From: Candidatus Woesearchaeota archaeon
Lineage (GTDB): Archaea > Nanobdellota > Nanobdellia > Woesearchaeales > JAUUYB01
Direction of reading: 5' to 3'
Assembly (NCBI GenBank): GCA_030590605.1
Contig: JAUUYB010000026.1
Coordinates: forward strand, 1-10,552
Length of the DNA: 10,552 nucleotides
Both the position numbers and the translations under genes were made by a program. Of the stretch, positions 1 through 8,078 are shown one piece after another. The notes beneath the pieces were generated by a model. It did not search any database. It had not been told where the DNA came from and saw only the letters and a program-made list of their open reading frames with translations. How positions within the stretch are numbered: position 1 is the stretch's first letter; each line of letters opens with the position of its first letter.

Positions 1-1980
1 ACTATTATAGCCTACCATTGCGATTGCGATACCATCGCTCAGATACGGGATCTCGACGTCCTTTCCAAGAGCTTCAGCTATTCCTCCGCCTACCTCCGAG
101 GCAATCTCGTAAGTGGCTATCTGATCACTGTATCGGTCCTGAACAGACTCAAGAGGATCATAATTATAACTGAGAGCGGTCACTTTGCTGTTTTTCAGGA
201 ATACAGCTGTGATCTGGTTCTTATGCTGGACAACAGAGATGAAATCTGCATCCACATACGGGTCATTGAGCTCGTTATAGATGCTGGATGTTATCTCAAG
301 CATGCTCTGGTTGACCTTGTCTGATACCTTGGTCGTTACGACATCTTTGTACTTCAGTTCCTTCTGCCCTCCGTACCATGAGATACCGTGGGTGAATGTG
401 GCTGGTCTGATGTTTGAATGGCTCGCCCTATAGAGCGAGGTGCTTTCTGTTGTTGAGTTCTCGGTGAATCTCACCTTTTGGGCTATGCTGGCATTTTTAT
501 AATCGACATTTATGATGATCTCGCTTGGTGATATCTCTTTGAAATGGTGGGTATATCCATCATAGTTCGTGACCTTGTGTGTGACATTGTGCGCTACTGG
601 CTTTCTGTAACCCTGTCCCCATCTGGAATAATTATCTTGGATATTATAGAAATTGTGTAGTTTGTATGGCACGATGATGACCTTGTCGACTATAGTCGCT
701 TCTGAACCGAAGAAGTTCTGCGTGTTGGTGATATTCTCATAGGTCTCGATTGAGTTCCATTCGACACTCCAGTTCCTCAGGGTATTCCTGAAAGGAAGGA
801 TCACGCTGAGGCTGGTTCCTGATAGGACTATGGAATCATAATCGCCTACGTTCTCTTCCACAATCCCATTTAATGTAGTCAGGTCACTTGGGTCATAGTC
901 AGAGACATTGAAGCTCAGCACTTTTTGCCCTCCGATTGTGGTAGTGGAGTGTCCAGCCGGCATGTTCGCTATGAGCGCGTCAGCAAATTCACTCATGTTC
1001 ATTTCAGGTTTCCCCAGGACGAGCTTGGGGTCTTGCTCTATATGGTGGGTGAACGAACTCAGGAGGTTGAGAGTGGCGGCATTGATATTGCTTTTCCCTG
1101 TCATCGTCTCAATCTTGTTGAGGGAATTATACCAGAAAGAGAACTTCACTGGTGTGATGGAGATGAAATAGAAATCTTCAGTGACATTGAAATCAGTCGT
1201 CTTGATCTTGATCTTCGCAGTGTATCCCCTGTAATTATCGCCACCTAATATATTCTTCATTTCAAGGTTCCTTGATACCTCATGCGCTATTGCATAACTT
1301 GTGTATATTGGCTTGTAATCAGGATTCAAGTGAGCTGTCCGGTTAGTTGAGTATTGGGGGATGGTCTGGTTCGTGTTCCTGTATATTTTGTATTCTAAAA
1401 CCAGCTGTTCGTACGCACCGGACATGAGGTTGTCCCGTTCTTTGATATGATGCTTATCTTGGAACCATTCATTCTGTATCCCATTTCCTCTTGAGAATTC
1501 CAACATCAGGGTCTGGTCGACATCCTTCGCAAGATATGCCTTATAGAGATTGTTGTAACCACTAGAGTATTTGGTGTTATGCATGGATGAGTTGATGATA
1601 TCGATCGAGAAATACCAGTTATAGATGTCCTGGGAAGACTCTTTGTAAAATCCTTTAGGATATACTTCGTTCCCGTCAGGCTGTTTCCTTTGGGCGTTAT
1701 AGATATACCATCCTTCATCGATCATGCCGGTCTCATCGCTCAACCAGGTATGGTTGATGACGCATGAACCAGGACCTTCATACCCGACATCTTCAGGATT
1801 GGAGCATGAAGAGATTTTCTTGGCGTAACCTGCCTTCCTGCCGCCCCAATCCTCATCCCCTGTGAATAATCCAAAATCAAGCTCGTTCACATCGATGAGT
1901 CCTGTGAAATAGACATCGTTCCAACGCCAGACTCTGTCCATCTGGTCGTGGCCATAACGATTGGTTGTGAATGAGTTAGG
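1..1980 (-). other. C-terminal orphan region of the giant protein (continues off window)
   Basis: After the last TSP3 motif (D-S-D-R-D-G-I-P-D near 2022-1996) the repeats stop, and about 660 residues of mixed composition follow. They are rich in Y, N, W and beta-forming stretches and carry at least a dozen sequons. A Cys-containing patch near 1820-1740 has S-S-C-S and G-S-C-V. I see no catalytic signature I would trust: an A-H-E-V-S segment near 1280 lacks the second histidine of a zinc-protease HExxH motif. The last visible residues (1-90) are Gly/Ala/Ile-rich (E-V-G-G-G-I-A-E-A, then I-A-I-A-I-A-M-V-G). Whether a membrane anchor or sorting signal follows cannot be seen. Confidence 0.6.
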
Positions 1981-4900
1981 CAGCAGGTCCTGGCCGTCAG
2001 GGATGCCGTCCCGGTCGCTGTCCTCATAATTCGGGTTGAGCCCCATCTCTATCTCTTTTGAATCTGAATATCCGTCTCCATCAGTATCTACGCTGCATGG
2101 ATTGGTTATGGTCCTTGTGGGTCTGTAATTCAACTCATCATAATCGCTGATGCCGTCGCCGTCTGTGTCATTCAGGAGTGGATTCGTCTCGAACCACTCA
2201 TAGGAGTAATTGTTGTATAGGGTGAAATCTCCATCTCTGTTCTTGTCTTCGACCCAATCCTCTATCTTGTCATTGTCTGAATCCATGTCAAGCGCATTGA
2301 TGAGTCCATCGCCGTCTGTGTCCTCCCAGTATCTGGGTTCTATCCCGTCAGCGATCAAGTCAGCATCGCTATGGATATTGTAAGGGTTCAATCCGAGAGT
2401 TGTCTCACCATAGAATATTACTGTGCCGTTGAGCAGATCCCGATATATGAGCCCTTCTGCGACAAAATCAATGAACGTCTGGCTGGTGTTGTCTACCATG
2501 GTCGTGTTGCCGTCATAAAGTCCGTCTCCGTCGCTGTCGATATCCTTAGGGTTGATCTTGCCATCTCCATCGACATCATATCGTATGGCTGCGGCTGAGA
2601 GTTCATAGCCATCGCTGAGACCATCACCATCAGTATCCCAGTTGGTCGCATTGGGCCGGATATCTATTAGGTCTTCAGAAGAATCAGGAAGCCCGTCAGC
2701 GTCAGAATCAGAACCTCCAAGAGGGTTATATTCAGGGTATCCATCGTATTTTCCGTTCCTGTCATTCGGCGAAGTTGTTGTAGACATATTATGTGTGATA
2801 TCATTGTCATCCTCTTCCCCATCTACTAGCTTGATCTCAGACTCATTTTCAGGTTCATCTTTCAGCTGGTTGTCAGATTTCGGGTCAAGGCAGTTCGGGT
2901 ACCCATCACCGTCCCAGTCAAAGGACCAGCGCTGTACGAAATGTGTCACATTATTGGAATCGTTTATTCTTTGCCAAAGATCGTCACCATCCAGTATCCC
3001 ATCATTGTCCGAATCATTGTCCAACATATTGATCAGTCCGTCTCCATCCCTGTCCCAGTCCCCAAGCTTCATATATTCCCAATAGTCTGAGATGTTATCA
3101 TTATCTGTATCATTGACAAGTGGGTTGGAGACATTATTTGTCAGCTCGATGAAGCTCTCTCCCGGAGGGAATGCGTTCTTCATGAAACCATGAGTATTGA
3201 TGATCTTGGTCCTCTCTTTCCTATATCCTGTATGGAAAAAATCCTCGACAGAAGTCATCTTTCTCTGGAAGTAATAGTAGATGGTGTAATTGCTCTCGTT
3301 CCCCCAGGTGGTATTGTCAACCCTTACGACTATCTCCCCATAAACTTTGCTTTGCCATACATTCGTCCCTCCAAGATTGATTGTCTCGGTATTTTCACGC
3401 CAGGGATTGAAGAAGATAGGGTAACCTTGAGGTGTCGTGAAATTCAGTTTGGTCAGCCCTCTTTCAATAAGCGGGTCAGGGTAACCTTGACAATTACGTA
3501 AACTCCAGAAGTAGAAGAGAAGGAGTTCATCATATCCGAATCTCCCTTCACGACCTGGTTTGAGCTTGATCAGCGGCGCAGTCAAGGCGATCCAACTCGT
3601 GCCTGAGGTATAACTATAATCTTTTCCACTCAGTGTTGGTCTACCATCTGAATAGTTATAGGGTTCATTCGGGATGTTTGTCCTGAAGATGACGCTTGCT
3701 CTCTCCAGCCCGTCATGCAGGCCGTCACCGTCAGTATCCCATTGGTATGCCTTTGTCTCCCCAGGATCCTGGACACCATTTAGGTTTTCATCCTCGAATT
3801 CACCGTTATCAGGATTCCCATCATCGTCGAAATCGATCCAGCCATCCGGCAAGCGGTCATTGTCAGTATCTTGTTTTAAGGGATCAGATTCATTAGCATC
3901 TCTTAGGCCGTCCTGGTTCCTGTCTTCATCACCATCGAGGATTCCGTCGCCGTCTGTGTCATTCAATCGCGGATTGAGATAGTTATATTCAAAGAAATCA
4001 CTCAGGCCGTCGCCGTCTGTATCGTTCACGAGCGGATCTGAACTAGTGTAAGTATATTGCCTGACTCCGTTCATAAGCGTGATATCAACCCTTGAGAGAT
4101 ATACTTCCTCACCATCTAGAAGTCCGTCGCCGTCTGTATCGCTGACCAATGGGTCAGTCCCAACTTCCAGTTCTCCGACATATCTCTGAAATCCATCCCA
4201 ATGTACAGTGATGTTATAACCGTCTGCCAGCCCATCATCGTCTGTATCCCAGTATCTTGGATCTGTCCCTATACCTGCCTCACCGATGAAAGTGAACCAG
4301 GGATCATTGTCGATATACGCGATGTCGTTGGCAAGGAAATGGCCATATCTTGAATCTGATGAATGGACTGTGATGTTCTCTCCATCGAGCAGGCTGTCAC
4401 TATCAGTATCAGGCCATAAGGACGAAGTATGGATATCCATCTCTCCGATGAAGGTTATATGTGACGCATTTTCCACATAGGTTATGTTATTGATAGGGTC
4501 TGATGTGAAATAATCCAGGAGCCTCGCATATCTGGAGCCACTGATACTTACAGTAATATTATATCCGTCCAGATATCCGTCGGAATCCATGTCGAAATCG
4601 CTGTTATCCGGTATCGTATCATTGTCCCGGTCAGACCATTCCACAAAATAATAGTTTGAAAGGATCCCTCCTTCAGTATATGAAGCATCAGCCAGACGGT
4701 CATTGTCTGAATCAAGATCCCGTGCATTTACGATCCCATCGCCATCAAAATCGATGCTCCAGTTATTCTCATCTCCGTCCATGATCGAATCGCTGTCTGT
4801 ATCATTGTTGTTCGGGTCTGTCTTGTATATCTCTTGATCCCGGTATGCAAACAGGGGCAGCGAGCTATCATTATAGCCCGTTCCGGTCGCTGTCGTGTAG

Positions 4901-7900
4901 ATTATTGCCTCTCCTACGCCATATCTGGAATTTGCGGAGTATGTCATTGATTTTTCCGGTTCCCATATCCATATCTCATTGGTATCAGGCATGAATTCGA
5001 TGCTTCCGCCATCTCCGATATAGGATATCAGCACACGGGTGTCATCATGGTTCTGCTGGTATATGTCTTTTCGGTCGATGATATCGGCATACGTATGATC
5101 TTCTGTCCGGTTATATTTGAACTCAGTGTCGTTGAACCATATCCACGCTGATGGAATCGCATATCCTGCGACCGAGTACGATCCGTTCACGATACTGGTG
5201 CGTAATACCACGGATGAGGCTTCTTGATAGTCAGTCAGATTGTCATGATCTGTGTCATTGAATCTGGGGTTAGTACGTGCAGTGTACTCTTGGAGGTTCG
5301 TCAGCCCGTCATTTGTCCAGCCGGTGATGTTCCAGCAGACAGATAACCGTTCCATCTCATTATATGATTTCTTGAGATACGATTTTTCATAATTCATAGC
5401 GACATGCTGAAGGATGTTGATGTCACCGCCGACGACGTCATCATCCTCATCTGAATCATCGAGAAGATAGTTCAGTCCGTACCTGATCTCCCAACCGTCA
5501 TCCATACTGTCGTTGTCAGTATCCGCTGAATTCGGGTCGCTCTCACCTTCTGAGGAATTGAAAAGAGAATACATCCACCAGGTGCAATTTATCACAGTTG
5601 CTCCTGTCATTTCGAATGGCTTTGATGTGTTGACGCTGCCATCACAGTCAAGGTCTTCACCCTCCCATCTCTGCCGGGTGATATTGATTGAGTTCTCTGT
5701 TGAGAAATCCGTTCCAGGCGGGTACCATCCCTCTGCGCGTTGCCTTTTCCAGCCTCCATCATATATCCATCCGTCAATCCAGCCATCCGGAAGCCCGTCA
5801 TCATCTGAGTCCCAATCTGTCGGGTCTGTCGTAGTGGTCGGATCCGAGTCATTATTCATCCTGGAATTGAAACCATGATTAGGCATCTCGGTGTCCCATA
5901 TGGTATTGGGATCAGAATCGGTGCCGTTCAGTCCGATCTCTATCCCGTCTAATATCCCATCAGAGTCAGTATCCCTGTTGATACAGTTTGTTACATAGCC
6001 CCCTCCCAGTAAAACCAGGACCTCATCGTAATCACTGATCCCATCTTCATCAGCATCAGAATTGAAAAGGCTGCAGCTATGGTTCACTTCATAATTGTCG
6101 TACAGCCAGTCACCGTCACTATCCATGTTTGTGGCATTTATCCCCTTCTTATAGACGACAAAGGCGCCTGTGCCGACACTCACTGTAGTTATCTTGTCAG
6201 CGCTGTCCTGGAACTTGCAGTCAAGATAGCTCGTGTCGAAAGGAAGCGTTATCCCGAATGTTATGTTATAGATAGTCGGAGTGTCGAAATAATAATAGTT
6301 CTCAATAGAGTATCTCCCGACGTACAGCTTGGTGGAGGTCTGGCATGACCCCCCTCCGCAATTCGAGTTGTACCCTGCTATCCTTGTGACGCCTGTCCCT
6401 ACTGAGACCGCGATATACTCCTTTATTGACCTTGTCGGATTCACGATCCCGACAGCGGTCCCGACGACCTCCATGTCGATTGAGCCTAAGATGACCTCTT
6501 CTGTCATCTCCTCGAGGGTTATGCTGAAGTACTCGTTCGTGAAGCCGACGTCCCCGACACCATAGGTAGTGATTGTATAGTGACCAGGTTCAGATATGTT
6601 CAATTCGAGGATGATCTCTGACTGGTTCTTATGCAGTAGGTCTGAACCATCTGTATACAGCTTCACTGAGAACTGGTTCATCTTGACTGGGTAGAAATAA
6701 TCATCAGTGAGTGTGCTGCTGTCTATGGGTCCGTCGATATTAGGATTGTAGTTGAAATCGATGAAATCCTCGCTTTCTATGATATCGTACATGAAATAAT
6801 TCTTGATCTCATCACCGTCAATCAAGGTGTCCCCATCAGAGTCAGGGTTCGAGGTGTTGGTACCATACTGGAGCTCCAGGACATCGCTCGCTCCATCGTT
6901 GTCACTGTCATTATATATGGTATGGAAATATGTCAGGTTATTGTTCGATTCATCTATCTCTACAAGGAGATTCATCGGGTCTACCACGGCGGTGAACGAA
7001 TGGTTCCCTATGGTGGAGGTGTTGTAATCGATCCAGAACGATTCATTTGAGTTCGCCCCAACCGGTTTTACAGTCGAATTTCCGATCAGGGTGCCATTGT
7101 CATAGAAACTGACATAGACCCCTGTGACATGGATACCCTCGTTCTTGACGAGTGCCTGTACCTCGAAGCTGGAGTAGTTTCCTGGATATTCCTCTGAGAG
7201 ATTGATCTGAGGTATGCTCAGGTCCTGCCCTGCATATCTTGCATATATCTCGTTGTTGCCTGTTGTGTTGCTTTGCCAGGCAGCATAATATATCGAATTA
7301 TTGGCATATCGTATGTCTGCGATGCTTGACTCCTGGATGTTTTCAGATATCGAGGAGAACGGTACAAGTGTCTGCCCGCACTTGTCGATCTTCATATAAT
7401 AGACTGCAGAAATATTATTGATTGGCCTATCCGCTACGATATGGACATCCCCATGCTCATTGACAGCCATCGAGGGATTTCCATAGTTTTCATCTGCGAT
7501 CGTCATCGTGCTGACCTTATTCGTGAAAGTGGAATAGAACCATCGATGGATATATTGCCGGTAATGCAGTGAACGATTATCCGTGACTTCTTCCTCCCAT
7601 AGGACATGGACCCGGTCTTCGTCATCGATATGGGCCTCTGCGTTCGAAAACAGGGCCCCTGAGGCTACGGTAAAGACTGTTTTTCTCTCGACATCTGTTA
7701 TCCTGATATTTCCGACACCATCATCAGATTGCCAGACCGCAACAGGAACTCCCTCTTTATTCAGCGTGATAGATGGTTTGGTGTTGTTTGATGTATCAGT
7801 AGATAGCTTGATATTTTCGCCGTAGATCAGAGGGAAGGTCAAGAGAAGGAAGAAAATACTTAGTAGTACGATTCCCCGATTAAATAGTCTATTTGCTGGT

Positions 7901-7905
7901 AATAT
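1..7905 (-). CDS. Giant secreted TSP3-repeat, CARDB-containing surface protein (partial, C-terminus off window)
   Basis: An open frame of at least 2,635 codons without a stop. The likely role is a calcium-stabilised, glycosylated cell-surface or adhesive protein; the substrate is unknown. Taking ATA at 7905 as residue 1, residues 5-29 form a signal peptide (N-R basic start, then a hydrophobic run with I-F-F-L-L-L and an I-Y-G cleavage region). Residues about 44-203 hold four degenerate beta-propeller-like blades (for example P-S-I-T-L near 44 with V-A-V-W at 55-58, and V-H-V-L-W at 99-103). Residues about 230-327 resemble a CARDB domain, ending V-E-I-D-E-S-N-N-N-L. Residues about 332-1973 carry some 35 DxDxDG TSP3-like motifs, separated by beta-rich inserts at about 396-590, 896-1030 and 1402-1590. 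Residues about 1975-2635 match nothing I know. I count roughly 75 N-X-S/T sequons. No ATG, GTG or TTG lies in frame between the TAG at 7908-7906 and a TTG at 7842, and that TTG would delete most of the signal peptide. The open frame is certain; the family assignment is strong and the function is inferred. Confidence 0.9.
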   Translation of the reverse strand, partial: MLPANRLFNRGIVLLSIFFLLLTFPLIYGENIKLSTDTSNNTKPSITLNKEGVPVAVWQSDDGVGNIRITDVERKTVFTVASGALFSNAEAHIDDEDRVHVLWEEEVTDNRSLHYRQYIHRWFYSTFTNKVSTMTIADENYGNPSMAVNEHGDVHIVADRPINNISAVYYMKIDKCGQTLVPFSSISENIQESSIADIRYANNSIYYAAWQSNTTGNNEIYARYAGQDLSIPQINLSEEYPGNYSSFEVQALVKNEGIHVTGVYVSFYDNGTLIGNSTVKPVGANSNESFWIDYNTSTIGNHSFTAVVDPMNLLVEIDESNNNLTYFHTIYNDSDNDGASDVLELQYGTNTSNPDSDGDTLIDGDEIKNYFMYDIIESEDFIDFNYNPNIDGPIDSSTLTDDYFYPVKMNQFSVKLYTDGSDLLHKNQSEIILELNISEPGHYTITTYGVGDVGFTNEYFSITLEEMTEEVILGSIDMEVVGTAVGIVNPTRSIKEYIAVSVGTGVTRIAGYNSNCGGGSCQTSTKLYVGRYSIENYYYFDTPTIYNITFGITLPFDTSYLDCKFQDSADKITTVSVGTGAFVVYKKGINATNMDSDGDWLYDNYEVNHSCSLFNSDADEDGISDYDEVLVLLGGGYVTNCINRDTDSDGILDGIEIGLNGTDSDPNTIWDTEMPNHGFNSRMNNDSDPTTTTDPTDWDSDDDGLPDGWIDGWIYDGGWKRQRAEGWYPPGTDFSTENSINITRQRWEGEDLDCDGSVNTSKPFEMTGATVINCTWWMYSLFNSSEGESDPNSADTDNDSMDDGWEIRYGLNYLLDDSDEDDDVVGGDINILQHVAMNYEKSYLKKSYNEMERLSVCWNITGWTNDGLTNLQEYTARTNPRFNDTDHDNLTDYQEASSVVLRTSIVNGSYSVAGYAIPSAWIWFNDTEFKYNRTEDHTYADIIDRKDIYQQNHDDTRVLISYIGDGGSIEFMPDTNEIWIWEPEKSMTYSANSRYGVGEAIIYTTATGTGYNDSSLPLFAYRDQEIYKTDPNNNDTDSDSIMDGDENNWSIDFDGDGIVNARDLDSDNDRLADASYTEGGILSNYYFVEWSDRDNDTIPDNSDFDMDSDGYLDGYNITVSISGSRYARLLDYFTSDPINNITYVENASHITFIGEMDIHTSSLWPDTDSDSLLDGENITVHSSDSRYGHFLANDIAYIDNDPWFTFIGEAGIGTDPRYWDTDDDGLADGYNITVHWDGFQRYVGELEVGTDPLVSDTDGDGLLDGEEVYLSRVDITLMNGVRQYTYTSSDPLVNDTDGDGLSDFFEYNYLNPRLNDTDGDGILDGDEDRNQDGLRDANESDPLKQDTDNDRLPDGWIDFDDDGNPDNGEFEDENLNGVQDPGETKAYQWDTDGDGLHDGLERASVIFRTNIPNEPYNYSDGRPTLSGKDYSYTSGTSWIALTAPLIKLKPGREGRFGYDELLLFYFWSLRNCQGYPDPLIERGLTKLNFTTPQGYPIFFNPWRENTETINLGGTNVWQSKVYGEIVVRVDNTTWGNESNYTIYYYFQRKMTSVEDFFHTGYRKERTKIINTHGFMKNAFPPGESFIELTNNVSNPLVNDTDNDNISDYWEYMKLGDWDRDGDGLINMLDNDSDNDGILDGDDLWQRINDSNNVTHFVQRWSFDWDGDGYPNCLDPKSDNQLKDEPENESEIKLVDGEEDDNDITHNMSTTTSPNDRNGKYDGYPEYNPLGGSDSDADGLPDSSEDLIDIRPNATNWDTDGDGLSDGYELSAAAIRYDVDGDGKINPKDIDSDGDGLYDGNTTMVDNTSQTFIDFVAEGLIYRDLLNGTVIFYGETTLGLNPYNIHSDADLIADGIEPRYWEDTDGDGLINALDMDSDNDKIEDWVEDKNRDGDFTLYNNYSYEWFETNPLLNDTDGDGISDYDELNYRPTRTITNPCSVDTDGDGYSDSKEIEMGLNPNYEDSDRDGIPDGQDLLPNSFTTNRYGHDQMDRVWRWNDVYFTGLIDVNELDFGLFTGDEDWGGRKAGYAKKISSCSNPEDVGYEGPGSCVINHTWLSDETGMIDEGWYIYNAQRKQPDGNEVYPKGFYKESSQDIYNWYFSIDIINSSMHNTKYSSGYNNLYKAYLAKDVDQTLMLEFSRGNGIQNEWFQDKHHIKERDNLMSGAYEQLVLEYKIYRNTNQTIPQYSTNRTAHLNPDYKPIYTSYAIAHEVSRNLEMKNILGGDNYRGYTAKIKIKTTDFNVTEDFYFISITPVKFSFWYNSLNKIETMTGKSNINAATLNLLSSFTHHIEQDPKLVLGKPEMNMSEFADALIANMPAGHSTTTIGGQKVLSFNVSDYDPSDLTTLNGIVEENVGDYDSIVLSGTSLSVILPFRNTLRNWSVEWNSIETYENITNTQNFFGSEATIVDKVIIVPYKLHNFYNIQDNYSRWGQGYRKPVAHNVTHKVTNYDGYTHHFKEISPSEIIINVDYKNASIAQKVRFTENSTTESTSLYRASHSNIRPATFTHGISWYGGQKELKYKDVVTTKVSDKVNQSMLEITSSIYNELNDPYVDADFISVVQHKNQITAVFLKNSKVTALSYNYDPLESVQDRYSDQIATYEIASEVGGGIAEALGKDVEIPYLSDGIAIAMVGYNS
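1981..6912 (-). repeat. Degenerate TSP3 calcium-binding repeat array within the giant protein
   Basis: About 35 motifs of the form D-x-D-x-D-G-h-x-D occur here, best seen as D-T-D-G-D-G-L-S-D or D-S-D-N-D. They cluster at 6912-6808, 6126-5938, 5820-5770, 5523-5420, 5259-5221, 4806-4561, 4410-4381, 4248-3703 (the densest and most canonical) and 3120-1981. In the TSP3 family the acidic side chains bind Ca2+ and rigidify an extended stalk. Many copies depart from consensus by N, S or R at the fourth to sixth positions (D-T-D-N-D-R, D-T-D-S-D-S), so not every site need bind calcium. On the plus strand the array shows as repeated gccgtctgt and atcgccgtc-like words. Confidence 0.9.
4111..4563 (-). 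repeat. Three diverged tandem units joining an N-I-T-V strand to a TSP3 motif
   Basis: Three consecutive segments each begin with (Y/E)-N-I-T-V and end with a TSP3 motif L-(L/A)-D-G: 4563-4381 (61 codons), 4380-4219 (54 codons) and 4218-4111 (36 codons). The first two also share S-R-Y near the start and F-I-G-E in the middle. The first ends D-S-D-S-L-L-D-G, the second D-D-D-G-L-A-D-G and the third D-G-D-G-L-L-D-G. The units shorten and become more canonical toward the C-terminus. They look like products of internal duplication followed by deletion, although the alignment was made by eye. Confidence 0.6.
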
Positions 7906-7913
7906 CTAAATAT

Positions 7914-7952
7914 CCCCCCTTTTTAGTAAAATCTAGAATTAGTGTATTTAAA
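7914..7952 (-). promoter_or_regulatory. TATA box and purine-rich ribosome site of the giant surface gene
   Basis: Read on the minus strand, TTTAAATA lies at 7952-7945. Archaeal spacing puts the transcript start near 7922. A run of six G follows an A at 7919-7914, resembling an archaeal Shine-Dalgarno, and it ends 8 bases before the ATA at 7905. Promoter and ribosome site together point to translation starting at or very near 7905, even though no standard start codon is there. Confidence 0.55.
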
Positions 7953-8015
7953 AATTATTTGGTTTTTTAGGTTCCATTCAGTTTCTCAGACACTTTAAGA
8001 TTGCAAGTCAATTTT

Positions 8016-8025
8016 TGATGCATCA
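8016..8025. promoter_or_regulatory. 10-bp perfect palindrome in the divergent promoter region
   Basis: TGATGCATCA reads the same on both strands. It lies 23 bases upstream of the TATA box of the lipoprotein gene and between the two divergent promoters, a common place for an operator. A single perfect 10-mer in AT-rich DNA can occur by chance and no second copy is visible, so this is only a candidate regulator site. Confidence 0.25.
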
Positions 8026-8048
8026 CTTCTATTAAAGCATTACAAAAA

Positions 8049-8056
8049 TTTATAAG
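8049..8056 (+). promoter_or_regulatory. Archaeal TATA box of the lipoprotein gene
   Basis: TTTATAAG preceded by an A-rich BRE-like stretch. Its centre is about 27 bases before the ATG at 8079, so the predicted transcript starts at or within a base or two of the ATG. No Shine-Dalgarno is present upstream. Together these indicate a leaderless mRNA, which is common in archaea. Confidence 0.6.
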
Positions 8057-8078
8057 TACAACAAAAAACAATTCAAGA

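Noticed and set aside
908..1248. Two overlapping plus-strand frames of 87 and 107 codons
   Set aside because: They lie wholly inside the giant minus-strand gene, have no family resemblance, and neither is preceded by an archaeal promoter.
1270..1290. A-H-E-V-S segment considered as a zinc-metalloprotease motif
   Set aside because: The second His of HExxH is absent and no third ligand is evident, so no protease call is justified.
2642..3085. 147-codon plus-strand open frame rich in Ser and Pro
   Set aside because: It is the antisense shadow of the TSP3 array: the Ser/Pro richness comes from reading the complement of Asp/Gly codons in another frame. It has no promoter or ribosome site.
3418..3490. 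13-base direct repeat (agggtaaccttga at 3418-3430 and 3478-3490), exactly 60 bases apart
   Set aside because: It is in frame and simply encodes Q-G-Y-P twice. The surrounding 60-base segments do not otherwise match, so it is not a mobile-element or recombination site.
1981..4248. Regularly recurring short words on the plus strand suggesting a CRISPR or satellite array
   Set aside because: The words are Asp/Gly codon runs of TSP3 motifs. Spacing is irregular, the repeats are degenerate, and the frame stays open throughout.
5513..5878. 121-codon plus-strand frame and an 81-codon minus-strand frame inside it
   Set aside because: Both overlap the giant gene in wrong frames, and their low-complexity content mirrors the Asp/Gly/Trp-rich stalk.
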